Shown: positions 1 through 6,678 of the stretch, one piece after another | Layout: every line of letters starts with the position of its first letter | Numbering within the stretch: the first letter of the stretch is position 1 | Assembly: GCA_964472165.1 (NCBI GenBank) | Contig: CAYYJE010000130.1 | Location: 1-8,106, forward strand | Direction of reading: 5' to 3' | From: UBA1413 sp964472165 | Lineage (GTDB): Bacteria; Bacteroidota; Bacteroidia; Bacteroidales; Prolixibacteraceae | Length of the DNA: 8,106 nucleotides | Made by a program: the position numbers and the translations under genes | Notes under the pieces: generated by a model | Database searches by the model: none | What the model was told of the DNA's origin: nothing | Seen by the model: the letters and a program-made list of their open reading frames with translations, nothing else

Positions 1-9
1 ATCTTTCAT
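1..9 (-). CDS. Possible start of a divergent gene (partial)
   Basis: On the minus strand an ATG at positions 9-7 opens a reading frame (Met-Lys-Asp) that runs off the window after three codons. Support is indirect: a minus-strand -7-like box lies about 30 bases upstream at 47-40, and no plus-strand coding is seen in the first 120 bases. The product cannot be guessed. The ATG may equally be chance. Confidence 0.25.
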
Positions 10-39
10 GCAACCTCTCATTTCATACCATTTCTGCCG

Positions 40-47
40 CAAAAATA
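40..47 (-). promoter_or_regulatory. Minus-strand -7 box candidate (TATTTTTG)
   Basis: Read on the minus strand, 47-40 is TATTTTTG, a match to the Bacteroidota -7 consensus TAnnTTTG. It would serve a divergent gene starting at position 9. It sits in an 11-base sequence (GCAAAAATATA, 39-49) that is the exact inverse of 88-98, which carries the plus-strand box. No TTTG-type -33 element is visible at the usual spacing, so this is tentative. Confidence 0.3.
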
Positions 48-83
48 TAAAAAAGTGGACAGAAAATCACAGAGCAGCGAAAA

Positions 84-101
84 ATTGTATATTTTTGCAT
101 A
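84..101 (+). promoter_or_regulatory. ARG-box-like ArgR operator, upstream copy
   Basis: The 14-base core TGTATATTTTTGCA (86-99) matches the ArgR consensus TGAATWWWWATTCA at 11 of 14 positions. It is a near-direct repeat of the second site 22 bases downstream: 14 of 18 bases agree when 85-102 is aligned to 107-124. Two boxes about two helical turns apart are the usual arrangement for a hexameric ArgR. It covers the -7 box. This copy is weaker than the downstream one. Confidence 0.45.
90..97 (+). promoter_or_regulatory. Promoter -7 box for the arg-pro operon (TATTTTTG)
   Basis: TATTTTTG matches the Bacteroidota -7 consensus TAnnTTTG and lies 23 bases before the argR start codon, implying a leader of roughly 15 bases. 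A clear -33 TTTG is not visible about 20 bases upstream, so the promoter may be weak or depend on context. The box lies inside the first ARG-box-like site, so ArgR bound there would block RNA polymerase. That fits autoregulation, which is inferred. Confidence 0.5.
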
Positions 102-105
102 AAAA

Positions 106-123
106 TATGTATATTTATTCATG
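106..123 (+). promoter_or_regulatory. ARG-box-like ArgR operator, over the argR start codon
   Basis: The 14-base core TGTATATTTATTCA (108-121) matches the consensus TGAATWWWWATTCA at 13 of 14 positions; the half-sites TGTAT and ATTCA are palindromic at 4 of 5 positions. It spans the probable transcription start and ends in the argR start codon. With the upstream copy it makes a tandem operator separated by four A residues (102-105). It directly precedes a gene for an ArgR protein with an intact DNA-binding domain, so autoregulation and control of the whole operon are likely. Confidence 0.6.
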
Positions 124-621
124 AAGTACAAAAGGGAACAAAGGCATGAAGTAATCCGTCAGCTGATCAGCTCCGGGAGGATCGGGAGTCAGGATGAACT
201 GCTCTCCCTGCTGAGGGAGAAGGGGGTTGCCCTGACGCAGGCTACACTTTCGCGTGATCTTTACATGATGAAAGTGATCAAGGTTCCTGACGGGAAGAAC
301 GGGCATGTCTACCTCAATCCCGAAGGTTTCCTGCCGGAAAAAAGGGAAGAGCAACTAAGGGTGAACTACCTGGCTGACGGGTTCCGCGACCTGCAGTTTT
401 CGGGGAACCTCGCGGTAATCCGAACACTTCCGGGGTATGCCAGCAGCATCGCCGCCGTGATCGACGGGGCACGGCCGGAATTGCTCCTTGGGACCATCGC
501 CGGCGACGACACCATCCTGCTGATCCTGAAGGAAGATTTCACCCGTGACGACCTGATTCAGAAGCTGACAACCATCATGCCCTATTTGAAGGCTAAATTG
601 GATAACAAAAAAACGAAATGA
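121..621 (+). CDS. argR: Arginine repressor ArgR
   Basis: Transcription regulator that senses L-arginine and binds ARG boxes as a hexamer. The 166-residue protein has the two family domains. An N-terminal winged helix-turn-helix (about 1-70) carries the recognition segment LTQATLSRDL (38-47), close to that of Bacillus AhrC. A C-terminal oligomerisation and arginine-binding domain (about 85-160) carries GTIAGDDT (124-131), whose paired aspartates D129 and D130 contact arginine in the family. The length is slightly above the usual 150-156. The ATG at 121 is chosen because it gives a full N-terminus and lies directly after the promoter. There is no Shine-Dalgarno sequence. Its stop overlaps the next gene's start (ATGA, 618-621), indicating translational coupling. 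As first gene behind a tandem ARG-box-like operator it probably represses its own operon. Confidence 0.95.
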   Translation: MKYKREQRHEVIRQLISSGRIGSQDELLSLLREKGVALTQATLSRDLYMMKVIKVPDGKNGHVYLNPEGFLPEKREEQLRVNYLADGFRDLQFSGNLAVIRTLPGYASSIAAVIDGARPELLLGTIAGDDTILLILKEDFTRDDLIQKLTTIMPYLKAKLDNKKTK

Positions 622-1292
622 AAGAACTCAAAAATATTACCATAGAAGTGGCCCATGCAGGTCATGTAAAATATGTGGACACCATCAATGACACCATTGA
701 TGCGGCAGCCAAACAACGCGGAACAGGAATTGCGCGCAGAACCCATGAATACCTGGCTGCAAAAATGGAGGAGGGAAAGGCAATTGTTGCACTCGACGGA
801 GAGGAGTTTGCAGGCTTCTGCTACATCGAATCATGGGGAACATCCCGCTATGTGGCCAACTCAGGACTGATCGTCAGGGATGAATACCGGGGAATCGGAC
901 TGGCAAAAGCCATCAAGAAGAAAGCATTTGAACTCTCCAGAAAAAGATTTCCCGATGCCAAACTTTTCGGTCTCACCACCGGTCTGGCTGTGATGAAGAT
1001 CAATCACTCGCTGGGATACAGACCGGTTACCTATTCGGAACTCACCGATGACGACGCCTTCTGGAACGGATGCAGGGGTTGTATCAATTACGACATCCTT
1101 CAGCGGATGAACCGCACCAAGTGCCTGTGCACCGGAATGTTGTACGACCCTGCTTGGGAAACCGAAAAAAACGGGAATGGCAGCGAAATCAAAAAAAGAT
1201 CGCTGCTCGAATACATCAGCAAATTCAATCCAAAAAACGGGATTAAACTGTTACAGGAACACCGTAAAAACAAAAAGAAAGAAGAACTATAA
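618..1292 (+). CDS. GNAT acyltransferase, candidate N-acylglutamate synthase
   Basis: A 224-residue GNAT-fold protein. The acyl-CoA pyrophosphate-binding motif is R91-x-x-G94-x-A96 within VRDEYRGIGLAKAI (87-100), preceded by strand GFCYIESWG (66-74) and followed by GLTTGLAVMKINHSLGY (118-134), a typical GNAT C-terminal half. After the fold come four closely spaced cysteines, C152, C155, C169 and C171, in WNGCRGC and KCLC, then a charged lysine-rich tail (about 181-224). The gene starts inside the argR stop codon and lies 15 bp before argG, so it is part of the arginine operon. No classical argA or argJ is in the window, so it is the obvious candidate for the first step, acyl transfer from acetyl-CoA or succinyl-CoA to glutamate. 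That role is inferred from fold and position. It is longer than the short ArgA type (about 150 residues) and lacks the kinase-like domain of classical ArgA. Confidence 0.8.
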   Translation: MKELKNITIEVAHAGHVKYVDTINDTIDAAAKQRGTGIARRTHEYLAAKMEEGKAIVALDGEEFAGFCYIESWGTSRYVANSGLIVRDEYRGIGLAKAIKKKAFELSRKRFPDAKLFGLTTGLAVMKINHSLGYRPVTYSELTDDDAFWNGCRGCINYDILQRMNRTKCLCTGMLYDPAWETEKNGNGSEIKKRSLLEYISKFNPKNGIKLLQEHRKNKKKEEL

Positions 1293-1307
1293 ATTAAAAT
1301 TTCCCTG

Positions 1308-2501
1308 ATGAAAGAAAAATTAGTGCTGGCATTCAGCGGCGGACTGGACACTTCGTTTTGTGTGAAATATCTGACCGAGGAAAAAGGGTTTGAAGTGTAC
1401 ACCGCTACCGCCAACACCGGCGGTTTTTCGACCGAGGACCTTGCCCGGATTGAGGAAAAGGCGTACCGGCTCGGAGCAAAGGAGCACATTACAATTGACG
1501 TAACCGGCGAATATTACGACAAATGTATCCGGTATATGGTATATGGCAATGTCCTCAGGAACAACACATACCCCATTTCCGTCAGTTCCGAACGGGTATT
1601 CCAGGCAATTGCCATCATTGAGTATGCCAAAAAAATCAACGCCTCCTGTGTGGCGCATGGCAGCACCGGAGCAGGGAACGACCAGGTCAGGTTTGACCTC
1701 ACCTTTCAGGTGCTGGCTCCCGGCATCCGGATCATCACCCCAATCCGTGATCTGGCACTAAGCCGGGACGAGGAAATTGCGTACCTGAGGAAGCACGGAA
1801 TTGAAGATGATTTCACAAAAATGCAGTATTCCATCAATCAGGGACTTTGGGGAACCAGCATAGGCGGAAAAGAGACGCTCACTTCGTCACAACCCCTGCC
1901 TGAAAATGCATATCCGGTTCAGCAGACTTCCTCAGCTCCGGCCGACCTGGAACTGACTTTTGCAAAAGGCGAACTGACAGCCCTCAACGGTGAAACTTAT
2001 GCCAACGGCCCCGAGCTGATTCTTGCGCTTTCGAAAATCGCGGCACCCTATGCCATTGGCCGCGATATGCATGTGGGAGATACCATCATCGGCATCAAGG
2101 GAAGAGTGGGATTCGAAGCAGCAGCACCCCTTGTCATCATCAAGGCGCATCACCTCCTGGAGAAACACACCCTGACCAAATGGCAGTTGTACTGGAAGGA
2201 ACAAATCGCAGGCTGGTATGGGATGTTTTTTCATGAAGCACTTTACCTTGACCCTGTCATGCGCAACATGGAGGTCTTTCTGGAAAGTACCCAGCAAAAC
2301 GTCAACGGCAAGGTGTTTGTCAGACTTCATCCTTACCGCTTCGAATTGCTCGGCATTGAATCCCCCAACGACCTGATGAATTCCGCTTTTGGACATTACG
2401 GGGAAGAGAGCAAAGGCTATACAGGGGATGAAGTGAAAGGTTTTACAGCCATCCTCGGAAACGCACAAAAGATTTATTTCACCGTCAACCAGGGGAGCTG
2501 A
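1308..2501 (+). CDS. argG: Argininosuccinate synthase
   Basis: Joins citrulline and aspartate with ATP to form argininosuccinate, the penultimate step of arginine synthesis, in the cytoplasm. The 397 residues match the family's usual length of about 400. The N-terminal nucleotide-binding domain carries the ATP pyrophosphatase P-loop AFSGGLDTS (8-16). The second family signature appears as AHGSTGAGNDQVRFD (116-130), with alanine at 122 where most family members have lysine (GxTxKGND). YPISVSSER (88-96) and YSINQGLWGTSIGGKET (174-190) are further conserved blocks, and the C-terminal part (about 240-397) holds the tetramerisation region. From memory these variants resemble Bacteroides ArgG. The start is the first ATG after the GNAT stop, with 15 bp between and no Shine-Dalgarno motif. 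Confidence 0.96.
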   Translation: MKEKLVLAFSGGLDTSFCVKYLTEEKGFEVYTATANTGGFSTEDLARIEEKAYRLGAKEHITIDVTGEYYDKCIRYMVYGNVLRNNTYPISVSSERVFQAIAIIEYAKKINASCVAHGSTGAGNDQVRFDLTFQVLAPGIRIITPIRDLALSRDEEIAYLRKHGIEDDFTKMQYSINQGLWGTSIGGKETLTSSQPLPENAYPVQQTSSAPADLELTFAKGELTALNGETYANGPELILALSKIAAPYAIGRDMHVGDTIIGIKGRVGFEAAAPLVIIKAHHLLEKHTLTKWQLYWKEQIAGWYGMFFHEALYLDPVMRNMEVFLESTQQNVNGKVFVRLHPYRFELLGIESPNDLMNSAFGHYGEESKGYTGDEVKGFTAILGNAQKIYFTVNQGS

Positions 2502-2512
2502 TCCGTGACAGG

Positions 2513-2540
2513 CTTCCCCGGGGGATATTCCCGGGAAAAG
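2513..2540 (+). other. GC-rich potential hairpin in the argG-argC spacer
   Basis: CCCGGG at 2517-2522 can pair with CCCGGG at 2530-2535 around a 7-base loop, with two further T-A pairs outside one mismatch. It begins 11 bases after the argG stop. No T-run follows, so a rho-independent terminator on the plus strand is unlikely. A role in mRNA stability or processing between argG and argC is possible but unproven. Confidence 0.35.
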
Positions 2541-2548
2541 GTATCAAA

Positions 2549-2566
2549 GGCAAGGGATTCTTTGCC
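2549..2566 (+). other. Short potential hairpin just before argC
   Basis: GGCAAGG (2549-2555) pairs with CTTTGCC (2560-2566) around a GATT loop, giving seven pairs including one G-T wobble. It ends 17 bases before the argC ATG and is followed by ATTAAAG, not a T-run, so it is not a terminator. It could affect argC translation or be chance. Confidence 0.35.
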
Positions 2567-2583
2567 ATTAAAGCACCACTACC

Positions 2584-3558
2584 ATGAAAAAAATTAAAGC
2601 CGGAATCATCGGAGGCGCAGGTTACACTGCCGGTGAACTGATCCGCATCCTATTAAATCACCCGGAGGTTGAACTTTCGTACATTCATAGTTCCAGCCAT
2701 GCAGGAAAACCAGTAGCTTCGGTTCACCCCGACCTGTGGGGTGAAACGGAGATGAGTTTCATCGGAGAAATTACCCCCGGAGCTGCCGATGTACTGTTCC
2801 TCTGTCAGGGACATGGGAAATCGGTCGAATTCCTCGAAAAAGAGGGTTTGCCGGATTCACTGAGGATAATCGATCTGAGTGCAGATTTCCGGATTGCAGA
2901 CGGTTCGCATGATTTCATTTACGGATTGCCGGAATTGAACCGTGACCTTATCCGAACTGCCAGGCACATCGCAAATCCGGGATGTTTTGCCACGGCCATA
3001 GAGTTGGGATTCCTGCCCCTGGCTGCAAAAGGCATGCTGAGTGATTCCATCCATGTGCAGGCCATCACGGGATCAACAGGAGCAGGACAACGACCCTCAG
3101 AGACTACCCATTTCAGCTGGAGGGAAGGAAATTTGAGCGCTTACAGGATTTTCGGGCACCAGCACCAGACTGAAATCCTTCAAAGCCTGAAGCAACTCCA
3201 ACCCCGGTTCCACGACAACCTGAACTTTATCCCTATCAGGGGAAATCATACGCGGGGAATCTTTATGTCGGGTTATACACGGTTTGAAGGGAGCAGCGAA
3301 GAAGCTGCCGAACAATATAAATCGTTCTACAAAAATCATCCTTTTACCATCTTCACCCCGGAAATGCCCTCCCTGAAACTGGCTGTGAACACCAACAAAG
3401 CTTTCATCAGCGTTGAGAAACACGGCAACATGCTGGCGGTCATTTCCTGCATCGACAACCTGTTGAAAGGAGCATCCGGCCAGGCCGTACAGAACATGAA
3501 CCTGATGTTCGGGATCGAAGAGACTACCGGTCTTAAACTGAAACCTTCTGCATTTTAA
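2584..3558 (+). CDS. argC: N-acyl-gamma-glutamyl-phosphate reductase
   Basis: NADPH-dependent reductase that converts N-acetyl- (or N-succinyl-) gamma-glutamyl phosphate to the semialdehyde, the third step of arginine synthesis. At 324 residues it is the shorter family form. The N-terminal Rossmann domain opens with GIIGGAGYTAGEL (7-19). The catalytic cysteine is C134 in NPGCFATA (131-138). A histidine in GHQHQTEI (191-198), about 60 residues after the cysteine, is the likely partner base. The GSTGAG segment (163-168) and the C-terminal NLLKGASGQAVQNMN also fit. The block usually written as TPHL..PxxRGI reads IPIRGNHTRGIF here, a visible departure from the enterobacterial form. It follows argG after an 82 bp spacer and is three codons from argD. 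The first ATG is used; there is no Shine-Dalgarno motif. Confidence 0.95.
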   Translation: MKKIKAGIIGGAGYTAGELIRILLNHPEVELSYIHSSSHAGKPVASVHPDLWGETEMSFIGEITPGAADVLFLCQGHGKSVEFLEKEGLPDSLRIIDLSADFRIADGSHDFIYGLPELNRDLIRTARHIANPGCFATAIELGFLPLAAKGMLSDSIHVQAITGSTGAGQRPSETTHFSWREGNLSAYRIFGHQHQTEILQSLKQLQPRFHDNLNFIPIRGNHTRGIFMSGYTRFEGSSEEAAEQYKSFYKNHPFTIFTPEMPSLKLAVNTNKAFISVEKHGNMLAVISCIDNLLKGASGQAVQNMNLMFGIEETTGLKLKPSAF

Positions 3559-3567
3559 GATTTGCTT

Positions 3568-4695
3568 ATGAAACTTTTTGATGTATATCCGCTATTAAAC
3601 ATCACACCGGTGAAAGCCTCAGGCTGTACAGTCTGGGATGAAAATGCCATCCCCTACCTGGACCTCTACGGAGGGCATGCCGTGATCTCAATAGGGCATT
3701 CCCATCCTCACTATGTGGAGAAAATAAGCAGGCAACTGGGCAACATCGCCTTTTACTCCAACTCCGTCCAAAATCCCTTGCAGCAGGAACTGGCCGAAAA
3801 ACTGGGCGAATTATCGGGTTATTCAACCTACAGGCTTTTTCTCTGCAACTCAGGGGCAGAAGCCAACGAAAACGCGATCAAACTGGCATCGTTCGTAACT
3901 GGCCGGAAAAAATTTATTTCCTTCACCGGGGGCTTTCACGGCAGGACTTCTGCAGCAGTGGCGCTCACCGACAATCCGAAAATTGTAGCCCCGGTGAACC
4001 AGACTTCCAACGCCCTTATTTTGCCTTTCAACGATATTGACACACTGAATGAGGCATTTGCCACGGAAGAGATTGCCGGAGTTTTGGTAGAGGGCATCCA
4101 GGGAATCGGGGGGATCAGATTACCAGAGCCCGGATTTCTGAAGGAGGTGGAGAGACTCTGCCGTCAAAACGGAGCATTGCTCATTCTCGATGAAATTCAG
4201 AGCGGATACGGACGTTCCGGGAAATTTTTCGCCCATCAGTACGATGGAGTCCGCCCCGATATCATCACGATGGCAAAAGGCATGGGAAACGGGTTCCCAA
4301 TAGGCGGACTCCTTATTTCGCCCGGCATTGAGCCATGGCACGGGATGCTGGGGACCACCTTCGGAGGCAATCACCTGGCCTGCGCCGCTGCAATTGCCGT
4401 GCTGGAAGTCATGCAATCGGAAAATCTCATCGCAAAAGCAGCTGCTACAGGTGAATACCTGATGGAAAAGCTCAGACAATCGGAAGGTAAATTTATGGTC
4501 AGGGGGAGAGGACTCATGATAGGAGTTGAATTTCCCGGCCCTGTCGCCGATATCAGAAAGAGATTGTTGAATGAATTTCATATCTTCACGGGATTCAGCG
4601 GTTCAAACATTCTGAGGCTTCTCCCTCCCCTCTCTCTTTCAGTAGATGAGGCGACAAGGTTTACCACTGCACTGGCTACCCTGTTAAAACAGTGA
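3568..4695 (+). CDS. argD: N-acylornithine aminotransferase
   Basis: PLP-dependent class III aminotransferase converting N-acyl-glutamate semialdehyde to N-acylornithine with glutamate as amino donor. With the ATG at 3568 the protein has 375 residues starting MKLFDVYPLLN, the expected family N-terminus; a TTG two codons earlier is in frame but unneeded. Visible elements are LYGGHAVISIGHSHP (33-47), NSGAEANE (94-101) for phosphate binding, FHGRT (123-127) stacking on the cofactor, LILDEIQSGYGRSG (205-218) with D208 bound to the pyridine nitrogen, the Schiff-base lysine K237 in MAKGMGNGFP (235-244), and LGTTFGGNHLA (261-271). It starts 9 bp after argC. Whether the substrate is acetylated or succinylated cannot be read from this sequence. 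An ornithine aminotransferase role (RocD), linking arginine to the adjacent proline genes, is a less likely alternative. Confidence 0.93.
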   Translation: MKLFDVYPLLNITPVKASGCTVWDENAIPYLDLYGGHAVISIGHSHPHYVEKISRQLGNIAFYSNSVQNPLQQELAEKLGELSGYSTYRLFLCNSGAEANENAIKLASFVTGRKKFISFTGGFHGRTSAAVALTDNPKIVAPVNQTSNALILPFNDIDTLNEAFATEEIAGVLVEGIQGIGGIRLPEPGFLKEVERLCRQNGALLILDEIQSGYGRSGKFFAHQYDGVRPDIITMAKGMGNGFPIGGLLISPGIEPWHGMLGTTFGGNHLACAAAIAVLEVMQSENLIAKAAATGEYLMEKLRQSEGKFMVRGRGLMIGVEFPGPVADIRKRLLNEFHIFTGFSGSNILRLLPPLSLSVDEATRFTTALATLLKQ

Positions 4696-4748
4696 AAAAG
4701 TGAAAAAGGCATTTATCAGGTGCCGCTGAATTTTAAAAACCATTTTCT

Positions 4749-5558
4749 ATGATACACAAAAAAATCGCCATCATTGGGGGAGGCAATCTGGGGACAGCCA
4801 TTGCCACCGGGTTATTGATGTCGGGTGAAGTCGCTCCCGGGAATCTGGCGGTTACCCGCCGCAGGGCAGAGTTGCTGAAAAATCTGAAAGATATGGGTAT
4901 CCACACGGGCAGCGACAACCAGGAGGTCGTAAAAAAGGCGGATATTGTGATCCTGGCTGTCAAGCCTTACCAGGTGATTGAAATTCTGAAGAACATCCTG
5001 CCAGTGCTGAACGGTGACAAAATCCTGATATCCCTGGTTGCCGGTGTCGATCTGAAAGAACTGAGCGCCGTCACCGGAGGCACAATCCCGGTTTTCAGGG
5101 CCATGCCCAATACGGCAATCGCCCTGCGGGAATCAATGACCCTGATATCCACCAACGGGAGCGATGAAGGAAAGAGGCAGGTGGTCATTGACCTGTTCAA
5201 TAAAATGGGGAAGACAGCCCTGATTCCCGATGAATTAATGGCTGCCGCCACGGTGCTTGCCTCCTGCGGTATTGCCTATGCTTTGCGATATATCCGTGCG
5301 GCGATGCAGGGAGGTGTGGAGATTGGCTTCGGTGCGGAACTTGCGCAATTTATCACGGCTCAAACCGTACTGGGAGCCTCCAGACTTGTTCTTGAAACCG
5401 GGAACCACCCTGAAAAGGAGATTGACAAGGTCACCACGCCAAGGGGAGTGACCATCACCGGACTCAACGAAATGGAAAACAAAGGTTTCAGCGCCTCACT
5501 GATACAGGGGTTGCTGGTTTCCTACAAGAAAATTGAGAAACTCGAAAATCCCGGCTGA
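4749..5558 (+). CDS. proC: Pyrroline-5-carboxylate reductase
   Basis: Reduces 1-pyrroline-5-carboxylate to L-proline with NAD(P)H, the last proline step. The 269 residues fit the family. The Rossmann dinucleotide motif is IAIIGGGNLGTAIATGLL (6-23), followed by LAVKPYQV (69-76), RAMPNTA (117-123) and the helical dimerisation domain from about 160. The family signature near the end reads VTTPRGVTITGLNEME (228-243), with PRG instead of the common PGG, and ASCGIAYALR (171-180) stands where many have GSGPAY; both look like lineage variants, not damage. The 53 bp spacer after argD contains GTGAAAAA twice in tandem and no clear promoter. The stop overlaps the proB start by one base (TGATG, 5556-5560), so translation is probably coupled. 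Confidence 0.94.
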   Translation: MIHKKIAIIGGGNLGTAIATGLLMSGEVAPGNLAVTRRRAELLKNLKDMGIHTGSDNQEVVKKADIVILAVKPYQVIEILKNILPVLNGDKILISLVAGVDLKELSAVTGGTIPVFRAMPNTAIALRESMTLISTNGSDEGKRQVVIDLFNKMGKTALIPDELMAAATVLASCGIAYALRYIRAAMQGGVEIGFGAELAQFITAQTVLGASRLVLETGNHPEKEIDKVTTPRGVTITGLNEMENKGFSASLIQGLLVSYKKIEKLENPG

Positions 5559-6652
5559 TGCAGTGGAGGTACAAAAAAATAACGGTCAAGGCGGGAAGCA
5601 ATGTGCTGACCAAAAGCGACGGGACACTCAACGTCCCCGGCATCGCTCATCTGGTTGACCAGATTGCTTTGCTCCACAAAGAGGGTATCGAAGTGGTTCT
5701 CGTCACTTCAGGAGCAGTAGCCTCAGGACGGGCAGTACTGACACCCTCCCGTAAAACAGATGCGGTATCGGCAAGGCAGCTCTGGGCAGCACTGGGACAG
5801 GTTAAGCTGATGACCCGCTACGCCGATTTTTTCAGGGAGTATGGGTTGGTATGCGCCCAGGTACTCACCACCAAGGAGAATTTTTCAAGCCGGGCTCATT
5901 ACCTGAACATGAAAAATTGCATCAATACCCTACTGGAAAACAGAGTGGTTCCCATCGTCAACGAAAACGACACCATTTCAGTCACTGAACTGATGTTCAC
6001 CGACAACGATGAACTCTCCGGGCTCATGGCCACGCTTGCCAACTCCGACGCACTCATCATTCTGAGCAACGTAGATGGCGTTTTCGATGGAAACCCCTCA
6101 GATCCCGGTTCAAAGATGATTTCCGTCGTGGGTGAAGATCTCAGCGATGATGAAATTCACATCACCGGAAAAATGTCGGGATTCGGACGGGGAGGGATGA
6201 AAACCAAACTCCGTATCGCACGGAAAGTTGCCAGCAGTGGCATCCCGGTCCATGTCGCCAATGGTCATCGCCGGAATATCCTCCTTGACATTATGGACAA
6301 GGACAAAGAGGTGCCACATACCTATTTTGTTCCCGTAAAAAAATCATCCTCCGGAGTCAAAAACTGGATTGCCTATTCCGACAGTTTTGCCAAGGCTGCT
6401 GTTGTCATCAACAAGGGCGCTGTGGATGCCCTCCACTCCGAAAAGGCAGTCAGTCTCCTGCCCGTGGGTGTCGTGGCAGCAGAAGGTGATTTCAGAACCG
6501 GAGATTTGCTGAAGATCGTTGACGAGGACCACCAAACCATTGGTATCGGGAAAGCCCGGTTTGGTTCCGACAAACTGGAGAAGGAGCAAAAATCAGGACA
6601 CCAGAAACCACTGATCCACTACGACTACCTTTACCTGGAAAACGGGAAATAA
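5558..6652 (+). CDS. proB: Glutamate 5-kinase
   Basis: Phosphorylates glutamate to gamma-glutamyl phosphate, the first and normally proline-inhibited step of proline synthesis. The 364 residues comprise an amino acid kinase domain (about 5-255) and a C-terminal PUA domain (about 276-360, including LPVGVVAAEGDFRTGDLLKI, 301-320), the two-domain form also found in E. coli. Kinase motifs are VKAGSNVLT (10-18), LVTSGAVASG (48-57), VNENDTIS (134-141), FTDNDELS (147-154), SNVDGVFDGNP (170-180) and the family signature SGFGRGGMKTKL (207-218). All expected blocks are present and uninterrupted. It overlaps proC by one base and is followed by proA 26 bp later, so the three proline genes form a unit whose order is proC-proB-proA. 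Confidence 0.95.
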   Translation: MQWRYKKITVKAGSNVLTKSDGTLNVPGIAHLVDQIALLHKEGIEVVLVTSGAVASGRAVLTPSRKTDAVSARQLWAALGQVKLMTRYADFFREYGLVCAQVLTTKENFSSRAHYLNMKNCINTLLENRVVPIVNENDTISVTELMFTDNDELSGLMATLANSDALIILSNVDGVFDGNPSDPGSKMISVVGEDLSDDEIHITGKMSGFGRGGMKTKLRIARKVASSGIPVHVANGHRRNILLDIMDKDKEVPHTYFVPVKKSSSGVKNWIAYSDSFAKAAVVINKGAVDALHSEKAVSLLPVGVVAAEGDFRTGDLLKIVDEDHQTIGIGKARFGSDKLEKEQKSGHQKPLIHYDYLYLENGK

Positions 6653-6678
6653 CCCTATCCCAATATACCGGCACAAAA

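Noticed and set aside
1100..1489. Minus-strand open frame of 129 codons across the GNAT-argG junction
   Set aside because: Composition follows from antisense of lysine-rich plus-strand codons (Ser/Phe-rich); no domain and both plus genes are certain.
1932..2468. Minus-strand open frame of 178 codons
   Set aside because: Lies wholly inside argG, which has full family motifs on the plus strand; the antisense protein shows no recognisable domain.
3562..3567. TTG start two codons before the argD ATG
   Set aside because: The ATG at 3568 gives the family N-terminus MKLFDVYP; the extra two residues are not needed.
4120..4581. Minus-strand open frame of 153 codons
   Set aside because: Antisense to argD over its catalytic lysine region; no family resemblance and no start signal.
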